A stretch of DNA of 7,402 nucleotides from Legionellales bacterium (GTDB taxonomy: Bacteria; Pseudomonadota; Gammaproteobacteria; WLWR01). Below are positions 1-5,610 of the stretch, piece after piece; the first letter of the stretch is position 1; every line of letters begins with the position of its first letter. The stretch spans positions 1 through 7,402 of the forward strand of contig WLWR01000082.1 of the NCBI GenBank assembly GCA_012103495.1, written 5' to 3'. A program made the position numbers and the translations under genes. The notes beneath the pieces are model-generated. The model was not told the DNA's origin and ran no database searches. It was given only the letters and a program-made list of their open reading frames with translations.

Positions 1-428
1 AATTGAATTAATAAATAAGAAGTAATCGTCGTTAATTCCCAACCTAAAAAAAACATGATCATGTCATCGGTGATCACGATAATCAGCATGCTGATAGCAA
101 ATACTTGCAGTAGCGATAGTAATTTTAATTTCTGAGTAGGCGCATTTTGCAGGTAAATGGAAGCGTAACTAAAAATTAAGATTCCTATACCACTGATCAA
201 TGATACGAATAGTTTGCTTAAGCCATCGATGTGATAGCTCAAGTAAATATTAAAAGCAGCAACCCAATGGACAGTATGAAAAGTAAAAGGATTGATGAAA
301 TTTGCTGACCAAAGTAATAAAACTCCCCAGTACACTAGGGTTATTAATAGTATCAAGCGGTTGAAAAAAATGGTAAATAAGCCACTAAGGAACAGGCCAA
401 TAATTAGGAAAACGCTAATGTCCATCAC
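1..428 (-). CDS. Na+/H+ antiporter subunit A-like membrane protein (MrpA/MnhA family), partial
   Basis: This gene runs off the left edge, so only about 142 N-terminal residues are visible, read on the minus strand. The fragment is very hydrophobic, with several predicted membrane helices. It carries the pattern YHIDGLSKLF, then SGIGILIFSYASIYL, then TDDMIMFF-GWELTTITSYLLI. This order matches the N-terminal part of MrpA/MnhA, the large subunit of multisubunit cation/proton antiporters, which is related to complex I subunit NuoL. The family moves Na+ (or K+) out of the cell in exchange for protons in the inner membrane. The start is either GTG at 428 or the adjacent ATG at 425. A Shine-Dalgarno-like AGGGAG lies 10 bases before the GTG and 13 before the ATG, so I favour the GTG slightly. 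NuoL or another complex I-like subunit is the main alternative. The missing C-terminal part would decide, as would neighbouring mnhB-G genes outside this window. Confidence 0.75.
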   Translation of the reverse strand, partial: MMDISVFLIIGLFLSGLFTIFFNRLILLITLVYWGVLLLWSANFINPFTFHTVHWVAAFNIYLSYHIDGLSKLFVSLISGIGILIFSYASIYLQNAPTQKLKLLSLLQVFAISMLIIVITDDMIMFFLGWELTTITSYLLIQ

Positions 429-506
429 GCTAAAAAAACTCCCTGTTATCGTCCATTGCCTACTAGAGAAAGCACTTAGGCAAAAGGGCGATTTACCAGA
501 TGGTTA

Positions 507-535
507 AAGATAGTTTGCTAAAAAATCTCTGGCAC
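507..535 (-). promoter_or_regulatory. possible weak promoter for the antiporter gene
   Basis: On the minus strand a GTGCCA (530-535) and a TATCTT (507-512) are separated by 17 bases. Each matches the sigma-70 consensus at 4 of 6 positions. The placement about 80 bases upstream of the antiporter start is sensible, but matches this weak are common by chance in AT-rich DNA. Confidence 0.25.
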
Positions 536-685
536 TATAACACTGTTAATCGATAAATTTAACCTGGAGATGTGATGTGGGGTCATTGGGAAAGTATTCA
601 CTCAACGGTGTCACCGAATTTTTACAACTGAATATTTAGTGACGTCTCTTGATGGAGTGAGCAGCTGCACGAAATTGAATGACCC

Positions 686-736
686 GCTCGTGGCTGTGTC
701 ATTGATTTCAAAGTGTATCGCACTGCTGACACGAGC
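686..736. repeat. inverted repeat in the intergenic region
   Basis: GCTCGTG (686-692) is the exact reverse complement of CACGAGC (730-736). Inside it, GTGTCA (696-701) can instead pair with TGACAC (727-732), and AGTG/CACT (712-715 and 721-724) can form a small inner hairpin. The two outer pairings share bases, so they are mutually exclusive. There is no U-run after it, so it is not a typical intrinsic terminator. Confidence 0.4.
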
Positions 737-888
737 ATTGGAACCCAATTTTGATTATTTATTCTCTTGGATTTTTTGCGTATCATCCTTGCAGCTTGAT
801 AGTTTATTAAAGATTAAAGAGGGCCAGAGTTAATGATTACATTGCTTAGCCATATTTATCTATTACTGAGAGACAATGGGGACATAAC

Positions 889-1632
889 GTGTATATCCTA
901 ATTGGTAACTATGGCAATGAAACCGTTGCCTTACTGCAATGGGTGATTGAACAGTCATTGACGCCGTGTCGATTGGTTTCGGTGGATACACAGTGGGCTG
1001 CTCACGATTGGTTGATGCGTGTGATGCAAATACAACACTATGCGCGAAGGCATGAAGTCATGGTGGAAGTGTTAACCGCAGGCAAAGGTTTTGCTCATTG
1101 GGTTGCACAAAAAAAAGAATTTCCGACTCGAAAATTTCAATGGTGTGCCGGAATTCTCAAAGGGTTGCCGCTGAATGCTTGGCTGGATGATATTGATCCA
1201 TTAGGACAAGCTACCATACTCATGGGAAAGCTAAAAGTGGGCGCACGGGCCTATCAACGCTTATCTGCCGTCATTGAAGAAAGTGAGCATTTTGGAGATC
1301 GTAAACTTTGGTTTCCTTTATTTGAGCACAGCGTGGCTGAGCGCGATCAATTGATTGAGCGTGCGGGATTCCCATTATTAAAGCATCGCAGTTTGGAATG
1401 TGAACCCTGTATTCATGCTACAAAGACAGAATTAGCCAATCTAGCTGCTGAAGATATCCAAAAAACAGTGAGATTGGAGGCACTCATTCAGCAGCCTATG
1501 TTTACTTTTGCCAAATCACAGGGAATTCAAGCGGTGGTTCAATGGGCACAACAAGCAGCCGATGAGTCCATTGATCAAAGCATGGAAGCTTTTACGATGG
1601 GTTGTGGTTCACCTTGGGGTTGCGGAGAATAA
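889..1632 (+). CDS. PAPS reductase-like PP-loop family protein with a cysteine-rich C-terminal tail
   Basis: This 247-residue protein resembles the adenine nucleotide alpha hydrolase/PAPS reductase-like family. Visible family features are a first strand plus loop (YILIGNYGNETVALL, residues 2-16), a W-C86-A-G-x-x-K91-x-x-P-L motif, G118-A-R-A-x-x-R (118-124, like the family's GxRxxES-R segment), WFPLFEHS (141-148), and C171-E-P-C174. The tail ends GCGSPWGCGE (238-247), adding C239 and C245. The nucleotide-binding PP-loop, normally SGGxDS, reads N-Y-G-N-E-T, which is altered although E and T are conservative replacements. True CysH proteins also end with a reactive cysteine (ECGLH type), but this tail is different, so I do not call it CysH. 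The start is GTG at 889 with GGGGA about 6 bases upstream, and no in-frame ATG lies before the stop at 847-849. It leads the operon with fdxA. A redox or sulfur-transfer reaction using ferredoxin is inference. Confidence 0.7.
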   Translation: MYILIGNYGNETVALLQWVIEQSLTPCRLVSVDTQWAAHDWLMRVMQIQHYARRHEVMVEVLTAGKGFAHWVAQKKEFPTRKFQWCAGILKGLPLNAWLDDIDPLGQATILMGKLKVGARAYQRLSAVIEESEHFGDRKLWFPLFEHSVAERDQLIERAGFPLLKHRSLECEPCIHATKTELANLAAEDIQKTVRLEALIQQPMFTFAKSQGIQAVVQWAQQAADESIDQSMEAFTMGCGSPWGCGE

Positions 1633-1662
1633 TTTTCTAGGCTATTTTCTCAAACGATTATT

Positions 1663-1674
1663 AGGAGGTAGGAG
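1663..1674 (+). promoter_or_regulatory. tandem ribosome binding site of fdxA
   Basis: Two Shine-Dalgarno motifs follow one another, AGGAGG (1663-1668) and AGGAG (1670-1674). The second lies 8 bases before the GTG at 1683. This supports that GTG as the start and suggests strong translation of the ferredoxin relative to its neighbours. Confidence 0.7.
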
Positions 1675-1682
1675 AAACGGTT

Positions 1683-2024
1683 GTGACTTTTGTAGTAACT
1701 GAACAATGTATCAAATGTAAATACACCGATTGTGTCGAAGTGTGTCCGGTGGATTGTTTTTACGAAGGACCGAACTTTTTAGTGATTCATCCCGATGAAT
1801 GCATCGATTGTGCTTTGTGTGAACCAGAGTGTCCGGTGAATGCGATTTATGCTGATGATGAATTGCCGGATCAATATCAAAATTTCTTAGACATCAATCA
1901 ACGCTTAGCTCAACAGTGGCCAAACATCAATGTGATAAAAGATGCGCCAGCAGATGCCAAACAATGGGAAGGGGTTGCCAATAAATTGCCATTGCTTGAA
2001 GAACAATGGCCAGAAAAATCTTAA
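1683..2024 (+). CDS. fdxA: seven-iron ferredoxin FdxA ([3Fe-4S] and [4Fe-4S])
   Basis: This is a small cytoplasmic electron carrier of the Azotobacter ferredoxin I type, 113 residues long against about 107 for typical members. The N-terminal half holds the full cysteine set: C9, C12, C17, C21, C25, C40, C43, C46 and C50. C-P-V follows at 21-23 and 50-52, and CIDCALCEPECP covers 40-51. In this family, seven of these cysteines bind one [3Fe-4S] and one [4Fe-4S] cluster. The C-terminal half (residues 57-113) is the family's acidic extension with the LDINQRLAQQWPNI segment. The start is GTG at 1683, chosen because of the tandem AGGAGG/AGGAG just upstream and because it places the first cysteine at residue 9. 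The gene lies 50 bases after the PAPS-reductase-like gene and only 3 bases before tsaB. The redox partner is unknown, and the gene before it is one candidate. Confidence 0.93.
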   Translation: MTFVVTEQCIKCKYTDCVEVCPVDCFYEGPNFLVIHPDECIDCALCEPECPVNAIYADDELPDQYQNFLDINQRLAQQWPNINVIKDAPADAKQWEGVANKLPLLEEQWPEKS

Positions 2025-2027
2025 TCA

Positions 2028-2687
2028 ATGAACATCTTGGCATTTGATACCGCAACGTCAACGTGCAGTGTGGCGGGGATGTGTGGGCAGAAAGTGGTAG
2101 AAGAACATGCACTGTTGCCACGTCAACAAGCACAATGTCTATTACCGATGATCGAGCGCACTTTGGCAAAGCAAGGCATTGGCTCTGCACAATTGGACGT
2201 GATTGCTTTTGGTCGTGGCCCCGGTAGTTTTACTGGATTACGTATTGCCGCAAGTGTGGCGCAAGGTATTGCTGTTGGATTGTCGTTACCAGTGATTCCA
2301 ATTTCAACCTTGGCGGCGTTGGCTCAAGGTGCGCACCGGTTGTATCAAGTGAAAAATATTCTCGTTGCACTCGACGCACGAATGCAACAAGTGTATTGGG
2401 GTGCTTATCAATGGCGTGAGCAGACGATGCATAGCGTGGATGATGAACAAGTTGTTACCCCGGCCCAGCTTCATTTGCCAGCAGGAGAAGATTGGGCCGG
2501 GGTTGGCGAAGGTTGGAAAGCTTACCAAATTGAATTCCCTGCGTGGTTCACTCAGGTGGATGTTTTACCGTTATTTTATCCCCACGCACAGGATATTGCC
2601 ACACTGGCACAGCATGCTTGGCGACAAGGAAAAGCGGTCGCTGCTGACCAAGCATTACCAGTTTACATTCGTGACAAAGTCACTTAA
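2028..2687 (+). CDS. tsaB: tRNA t6A37 biosynthesis protein TsaB (YeaZ)
   Basis: TsaB is the non-catalytic scaffold of the TsaB-TsaD-TsaE complex, which with TsaC makes N6-threonylcarbamoyladenosine at position 37 of ANN-decoding tRNAs in the cytoplasm. The protein begins MNILAFDTAT, the usual ASKHA-fold first strand, and carries the diagnostic FGRGPGSFTGLRI at residues 61-73. It ends with PVYIRDKVT, the normal family terminus, so the 219-residue protein looks complete and only slightly shorter than the E. coli protein of 231. The ATG is 3 bases after the fdxA stop with only a poor Shine-Dalgarno, so translation is probably coupled to fdxA. Two features are odd: an 11-base perfect inverted repeat inside the gene (2457-2503) and a hairpin that includes its own stop codon (2683-2718). 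Confidence 0.95.
   Translation: MNILAFDTATSTCSVAGMCGQKVVEEHALLPRQQAQCLLPMIERTLAKQGIGSAQLDVIAFGRGPGSFTGLRIAASVAQGIAVGLSLPVIPISTLAALAQGAHRLYQVKNILVALDARMQQVYWGAYQWREQTMHSVDDEQVVTPAQLHLPAGEDWAGVGEGWKAYQIEFPAWFTQVDVLPLFYPHAQDIATLAQHAWRQGKAVAADQALPVYIRDKVT
2457..2503. repeat. GC-rich inverted repeat inside tsaB
   Basis: ACCCCGGCCCA (2457-2467) and TGGGCCGGGGT (2493-2503) are perfect reverse complements, 11 base pairs. Inside them CTTC (2469-2472) can also pair with GAAG (2487-2490), leaving a 14-base loop. No U-run follows. The arms are far richer in GC than the surrounding gene. Confidence 0.7.
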
Positions 2688-2718
2688 GCTTACTGCTTTG
2701 TTGGCAAGTGGGCTTAAG
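2683..2718 (+). promoter_or_regulatory. intercistronic hairpin spanning the tsaB stop and the next gene's ribosome binding region
   Basis: CTTAAGCTTAC (2683-2693) pairs with GTGGGCTTAAG (2708-2718), 11 pairs including two G-U. TGC (2694-2696) can then pair with GCA (2704-2706) after a single bulged A, closing on a 7-base loop. The left arm contains the tsaB stop codon (2685-2687). The right arm covers most of the AAGG (2716-2719) just before the ATG at 2723. Ribosomes finishing tsaB would be expected to open it, which is inference. It lacks a following U-run, so it is unlikely to be an intrinsic terminator. Confidence 0.5.
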
Positions 2719-2722
2719 GCAA

Positions 2723-2926
2723 ATGAATACAAATTTATTGAGTATTTTGGTCTGCCCCTTGTGTAAAGGCAAATTAGAATACGATCACGAACGACAAGAA
2801 TTAATTTGTCATTTTGATCGTTTGGCGTACCCCATCCGCGATGGGGTACCGGTAATGCTTGCTAGTGATGCCCGTGTGGTGCCATTAGCAAACCAAGAAA
2901 AACAACAAGGGGATGATCAATCATGA
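2723..2926 (+). CDS. Trm112-family zinc-ribbon protein (YcaR/UPF0434 type)
   Basis: This small cytoplasmic protein of 67 residues matches the bacterial Trm112/YcaR family. C11-P-L-C14 near the start, C29 in ELICHFD, then AYPIRDGVPVML (35-46) and the SDARV segment (48-52) follow the family order. In eukaryotes and archaea Trm112 proteins bind and stabilise methyltransferases that act on tRNA, rRNA and release factors. Which partner a bacterial member has is less certain. I chose ATG at 2723, which gives MNTNLLSILVCPLC and places the first CPxC where E. coli YcaR has it. An in-frame GTG at 2708 would add five residues. The start follows tsaB by 35 bases that can fold into a hairpin. The stop overlaps the next gene's start (ATGA), suggesting coupling. 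In many Gammaproteobacteria this gene sits near lpxK and kdsB, which are not seen here. Confidence 0.9.
   Translation: MNTNLLSILVCPLCKGKLEYDHERQELICHFDRLAYPIRDGVPVMLASDARVVPLANQEKQQGDDQS
2827..2849. repeat. perfect inverted repeat inside the Trm112-family gene
   Basis: GTACCCCATC (2827-2836) and GATGGGGTAC (2840-2849) form 10 perfect pairs around a 3-base CGC loop. The bases encode the conserved YPIRDGVP motif. Its Pro-Ile and Asp-Gly codons are naturally close to complementary, so coding constraint may explain most of it. Confidence 0.7.
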
Positions 2927-3285
2927 TTAAATTAGCGATATTAGGTGCAGCCATGAGTTTGGCTTTGGTTGCTTGTAGTAATCAAGCTGACAACCGTGAC
3001 CAAATGACCGACGATTCGTTTGATGGAACAGTTACAGAAGAATCTGTATTAATTACCGTACCGGAAGACATAAGCCAACCACCACAAGAGCCACAACAAC
3101 CTCAATCAATGCCGGATCAACCCTCACAGCCTTCTATGGATATGAATGATGAACCAATGGAGCAAGGCTCCGATGTTCAATCATTGTATATCGATGAGAT
3201 GTCTATATCGGCTATGGACGCTCCTATGTTAGAAGAAGCTTTAGCCAGTACGGATTTGTTGGTTGAAGACACAGCTGCTAACTAA
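2923..3285 (+). CDS. small Pro/Gln-rich acidic lipoprotein, function unknown
   Basis: I do not recognise this 120-residue protein. It begins with a short signal peptide and a lipobox, L-V-A-C18 followed by S-N, so it is predicted to be cut before C18, lipid-anchored and placed in the envelope. S19 rather than D19 argues for sorting to the outer membrane under the E. coli rule. The mature part is low in complexity. Residues 53-80 are rich in Pro and Gln, and the rest is rich in Asp, Glu, Met and Ser, with no visible folded domain. The start overlaps the previous stop (ATGA), with AAGGGG about 12 bases upstream, so it is the last gene of the 889-3285 run. Its last 8 bases overlap the end of the oppositely oriented pheA. 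Disordered small lipoproteins like this evolve quickly, and family assignment from sequence alone is not possible. Confidence 0.7.
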   Translation: MIKLAILGAAMSLALVACSNQADNRDQMTDDSFDGTVTEESVLITVPEDISQPPQEPQQPQSMPDQPSQPSMDMNDEPMEQGSDVQSLYIDEMSISAMDAPMLEEALASTDLLVEDTAAN

Positions 3286-4363
3286 TTGCTTTGGGATAAG
3301 AACCTAAAATAGTGAGCATGATCGGCATGTTCATCAATGTATCGAGGGCGCGTTGCACAGCTGGGTCTTGTTGATGGCCCTCGATATCAATAAAGAAAAT
3401 GTATCGCCAATTCTGATGGTGATACGGTCTTGATTCAATCAATGTCAAATTCACTTGTTGATCTGCAAATGGTTGTACCAGGCTGAGCATAGCTCCTGGT
3501 ACGTTTGGGGATGTCACCAGTAAAGATGTTTTATCGTTGCTGCTGGGTGGGACGGCTTGTTGACCAATGATTACAAAGCGGGTGGTATTTTGTGAACTGT
3601 CTTGAATTTGATGGGTAACAATGTCTAGGTCGTACAATTGTGCAGCCAACTGTCCTGCGATCGCAGCGCTGGCTAAATCTTGCTTTGCCAATTCAGCTGC
3701 TTTTGCATTGCTGGCGACGACAATGCGTTCTGCATTTGGCATATGTTGCGCAAGCCACTGACGGCACTGACTGAGGGACTGTTGATGTGAATAAATTTTT
3801 TGGATAGAGGCGGTGGCATTGGGAGCGCGCAACAAATGCTGATGAATGGGAATCTCAATTTCGCCACAAATTTGCAAATTAGAATTGATAAACGCATCCA
3901 GCGTGATATTAACCACACCTTCAGTCGAGTTTTCAATAGGAACCACGCCAAAATCTACATTGCCTGCTTCCACTTCACGAAATACCCGAAAAATATCTGT
4001 CACCGGTAATTGACCAATGGTTTTACCAAAATGCTGTTCAACGGCCACTTGAGAAAAAGTTCCTTGAGGTCCTAAAAAAGCCACGGTCATAGGCTTTTGC
4101 ACGGCTAGGCACGCGGTCATGATGTCACGAAAAATTTGGGCCAAGGCTTTATCATCGATCAAACTATCGTTGGTTGACATAATGTGTTGTAAAATTTGCG
4201 CTTCTCGCTCCGGACGATAATAAGCGGGTTTTGGATCCGATTGTTGCTTGATTTGAGCGACTTGGTGAGCCAATTCAGCTCGCTGTTTGATCAATTTATA
4301 CAAGCGTTGATCAAGCGTATCAATTTGTTGACGAATATCGGCCAATTGATGATGGGTCGTCAT
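3278..4363 (-). CDS. pheA: bifunctional chorismate mutase/prephenate dehydratase (P-protein)
   Basis: PheA converts chorismate to prephenate and then to phenylpyruvate, the phenylalanine precursor, in the cytoplasm. The 361-residue protein has the full domain order. Residues 1-90 are an AroQ-type chorismate mutase, with R11, R28 and K39 matching the E. coli catalytic residues, then YYRPEREAQIL. Residues 92-270 are prephenate dehydratase, starting VAFLGPQGTFS (94-104), with VPIENSTEG (141-149) and the catalytic NTTRF (259-263). Residues 278-361 are an ACT regulatory domain with PGAMLSL (289-295) and ESRP (310-313), where phenylalanine is normally sensed. Length and order are those of a typical gammaproteobacterial P-protein. 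The start is ATG with GGAG 9 bases upstream, sharing one base with the stop of the DAHP synthase gene (TAATG), so the two genes are probably translationally coupled. Feedback inhibition by phenylalanine is expected from the intact ACT domain. Confidence 0.97.
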   Translation of the reverse strand: MTTHHQLADIRQQIDTLDQRLYKLIKQRAELAHQVAQIKQQSDPKPAYYRPEREAQILQHIMSTNDSLIDDKALAQIFRDIMTACLAVQKPMTVAFLGPQGTFSQVAVEQHFGKTIGQLPVTDIFRVFREVEAGNVDFGVVPIENSTEGVVNITLDAFINSNLQICGEIEIPIHQHLLRAPNATASIQKIYSHQQSLSQCRQWLAQHMPNAERIVVASNAKAAELAKQDLASAAIAGQLAAQLYDLDIVTHQIQDSSQNTTRFVIIGQQAVPPSSNDKTSLLVTSPNVPGAMLSLVQPFADQQVNLTLIESRPYHHQNWRYIFFIDIEGHQQDPAVQRALDTLMNMPIMLTILGSYPKAIS

Positions 4364-5439
4364 TAAACGCTACTCCGCTTAATGGGTTTACGGCGCTGTT
4401 GAATGGCATGAGCAAGTTGTTGAAGAATGATTAACGTTTCATCCCAAGAAATGCAGGCATCGGTAATGCTTTGGCCGTAAGTTAATGCTTTACCAGGTTC
4501 GAGTTTCTGTTGACCGGCAACCAGATTACTTTCTAGCATGACTCCACAAATTGTTTGGTTTCCATCACTCAATTGTTGGCTAATATCTTGAGTGACTTTC
4601 GCTTGTTTAGTGTGATCTTTTTGACTGTTGCCATGACTGCAATCGATCATAATATGAGGATTTAATTGTGCCTGGGTTAACTGTTGGCTTACTTGACTCA
4701 CTTCGGTTGCTTGATAATTAGTGCCTTGCTTGGAACCTCGCAAAATAACATGACAGTCAGGGTTACCGGTGGTGCTGACAATGGCAGGAATCCCATGTTT
4801 GGTCACACTAAGAAAGTGATGTGGGTTGAAGGAAGAACCAATAGCATCGATGGCGATTTGAGTATTACCATCGGTACCATTTTTAAAACCAACTGGCATG
4901 GAAAGACCGGAAGCCAACTCACGATGAATTTGACTTTCGGTGGTTCGCGCACCAATCGCGCCCCAGGCAACCAAATCACAAATAAATTGAGGGATGATGG
5001 TATCTAAGAACTCAGTGGCTGCGGGTACGCCTAATTGATTTAATTCCAATAATAATTTACGTGCCAATTTCAAGCCATGATTGATGTTAAACGTGTTATT
5101 TAGTTCTGGATCGTTAATCAACCCTTTCCAACCGACGGTAGTGCGTGGTTTTTCAAAATAAACTCGCATAATCAATAATAAATCATCGGCAAACTGTTCC
5201 TGCGCCTTAGCAAGCAATGCGGCATAAGCTAGAGCGGCATCTGGATCATGAATTGAACAAGGTCCGACAATCACTAACAAACGATCATCTTTGCCATGAA
5301 TAATATCGCTGGCTTGTTCTCTTGCTTGAGTAATGGTTTGAATGACCGAATCGGTCAGTGGAAACTCTTCCATCAAAATGGCAGGAGAGATGAGTGGGCG
5401 CAATGAACCAATGCGCAAATCATCGGTACTATTTAACAT
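4363..5439 (-). CDS. aroG: 3-deoxy-7-phosphoheptulonate (DAHP) synthase, AroG-like class I
   Basis: This enzyme joins phosphoenolpyruvate and erythrose 4-phosphate, the first step of the shikimate pathway, in the cytoplasm. With the start at ATG 5439 the protein has 358 residues and lines up position for position with most of E. coli AroG (350). TDDLRI puts D6, D7 and I10 in the same places, and C61 (GPCSIHDP) and K97 (FEKPRTTVGW) match the metal and PEP ligands. H269, E303 and D327 are shifted by one residue. The regulatory pocket residues S180, F209, S211 and V221, plus P150 and Q151, are kept, while AroG M147 is T here. Phenylalanine inhibition is therefore likely but not proven. I use the symbol for similarity, since AroF/AroG/AroH identity can only be settled by assay. 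A GTG start at 5448 is possible, but TAAGGTG spaced 6 bases before the ATG favours 5439. Confidence 0.93.
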   Translation of the reverse strand: MLNSTDDLRIGSLRPLISPAILMEEFPLTDSVIQTITQAREQASDIIHGKDDRLLVIVGPCSIHDPDAALAYAALLAKAQEQFADDLLLIMRVYFEKPRTTVGWKGLINDPELNNTFNINHGLKLARKLLLELNQLGVPAATEFLDTIIPQFICDLVAWGAIGARTTESQIHRELASGLSMPVGFKNGTDGNTQIAIDAIGSSFNPHHFLSVTKHGIPAIVSTTGNPDCHVILRGSKQGTNYQATEVSQVSQQLTQAQLNPHIMIDCSHGNSQKDHTKQAKVTQDISQQLSDGNQTICGVMLESNLVAGQQKLEPGKALTYGQSITDACISWDETLIILQQLAHAIQQRRKPIKRSSV

Positions 5440-5445
5440 ACATAT

Positions 5446-5452
5446 CACCTTA
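5446..5452 (-). promoter_or_regulatory. ribosome binding site that sets the DAHP synthase start
   Basis: On the minus strand TAAGGTG ends 6 bases before the ATG at 5439. The possible GTG start at 5448 lies inside this motif and would have no site of its own, so the ATG is preferred. Confidence 0.7.
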
Positions 5453-5498
5453 ATTTCGTCACCAGAGGTGGGCTAGATTTTCTGAATTGAATCGGGTA

Positions 5499-5528
5499 AT
5501 CTTTGCACAACGATAAAACTATTGTCAA
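5499..5528 (-). promoter_or_regulatory. candidate sigma-70 promoter for the DAHP synthase-pheA operon
   Basis: A perfect TTGACA (-35) reads on the minus strand at 5523-5528. An 18-base spacer leads to AAAGAT (5499-5504), a poor -10 that is preceded by TG plus one base, the extended -10 arrangement. Transcription would start near 5492, leaving about 50 untranslated bases before the ATG. I see no attenuator leader peptide rich in Phe codons and no clear TyrR box in that leader. Confidence 0.5.
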
Positions 5529-5531
5529 TAA

Positions 5532-5544
5532 ATCTATTTTAGAT
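5532..5544. repeat. small palindrome between the divergent promoters
   Basis: ATCTA-TTT-TAGAT (5532-5544) is an inverted repeat of five base pairs around a 3-base centre. It lies just upstream of the TTGACA of the minus-strand promoter and upstream of the pal promoter. It could be an operator, but at this size it may be chance. Confidence 0.25.
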
Positions 5545-5558
5545 GGCGAAAATGTGAT

Positions 5559-5589
5559 TGGACAAGCATATGGCTAATTGCGGTATAAT
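5559..5589 (+). promoter_or_regulatory. candidate sigma-70 promoter for the pal operon
   Basis: A perfect TATAAT stands at 5584-5589. The best -35 is TGGACA (5559-5564, five of six), but the spacer is 19 bases, longer than optimal. Transcription would begin near 5596, leaving a very short leader of about 15 bases that carries AAAAGGAG (5597-5604), 6 bases before the pal ATG. Confidence 0.6.
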
Positions 5590-5610
5590 TTTTTTTAAAA
5601 GGAGCGGGCG

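Larger units (their letters stand above)
429..888. other. divergent intergenic region, no convincing gene
   Basis: This 460-base stretch separates the minus-strand antiporter gene from the plus-strand operon beginning at 889, so it should hold both promoters. I see no recognisable RNA gene or protein family. It contains two short plus-strand ORFs with plausible ribosome binding sites. The first is at 575-631 (18 residues, beginning MWGHW, with GGAG 5 bases upstream). The second is at 833-901 (22 residues, beginning MITLL, with AGAGGG 9 bases upstream), and it overlaps the GTG start at 889. A 64-codon open frame at 639-833 has no recognisable similarity and no good ribosome binding site, so I do not call it. 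There is also an 11-base palindrome, CGGTG-T-CACCG, at 606-616 and a larger inverted repeat at 686-736. Confidence 0.6.

Noticed and set aside
292..507. A 71-codon plus-strand open frame in the first 500 bases
   Set aside because: It lies antisense to the antiporter subunit A-like gene, whose minus-strand translation is clearly a membrane protein with family motifs.
513..541. A possible plus-strand promoter ending in TATAAC (536-541)
   Set aside because: The best -35 choices are TTGCTA with a 15-base spacer or GTTTGC with 17. Both are weak, and the element overlaps the equally weak minus-strand candidate.
639..833. A 64-codon plus-strand open frame (extendable upstream without stop to about 579) in the intergenic region
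   Set aside because: It has no recognisable domain, no good ribosome binding site and codon use unlike its neighbours. It lies where promoters for the divergent genes are expected.
889..1632. Assignment of the first operon gene as CysH or a DndC-type phosphorothioation protein
   Set aside because: The PP-loop and C-terminal tail differ from CysH. The length and absence of dnd partners argue against DndC.
1620..1648. A possible internal promoter for fdxA (TTGCGG, 17 bases, TATTTT)
   Set aside because: The -35 matches only three of six consensus bases, and the 50-base gap is compatible with simple operon readthrough.
2365..2766. A 133-codon frame overlapping tsaB and the Trm112-family gene
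   Set aside because: Both overlapped genes are confidently identified in other frames, and this product resembles nothing I know.
4684..5007. A 107-codon plus-strand open frame opposite the DAHP synthase gene
   Set aside because: The minus strand here encodes highly conserved DAHP synthase motifs, so this is an antisense shadow.
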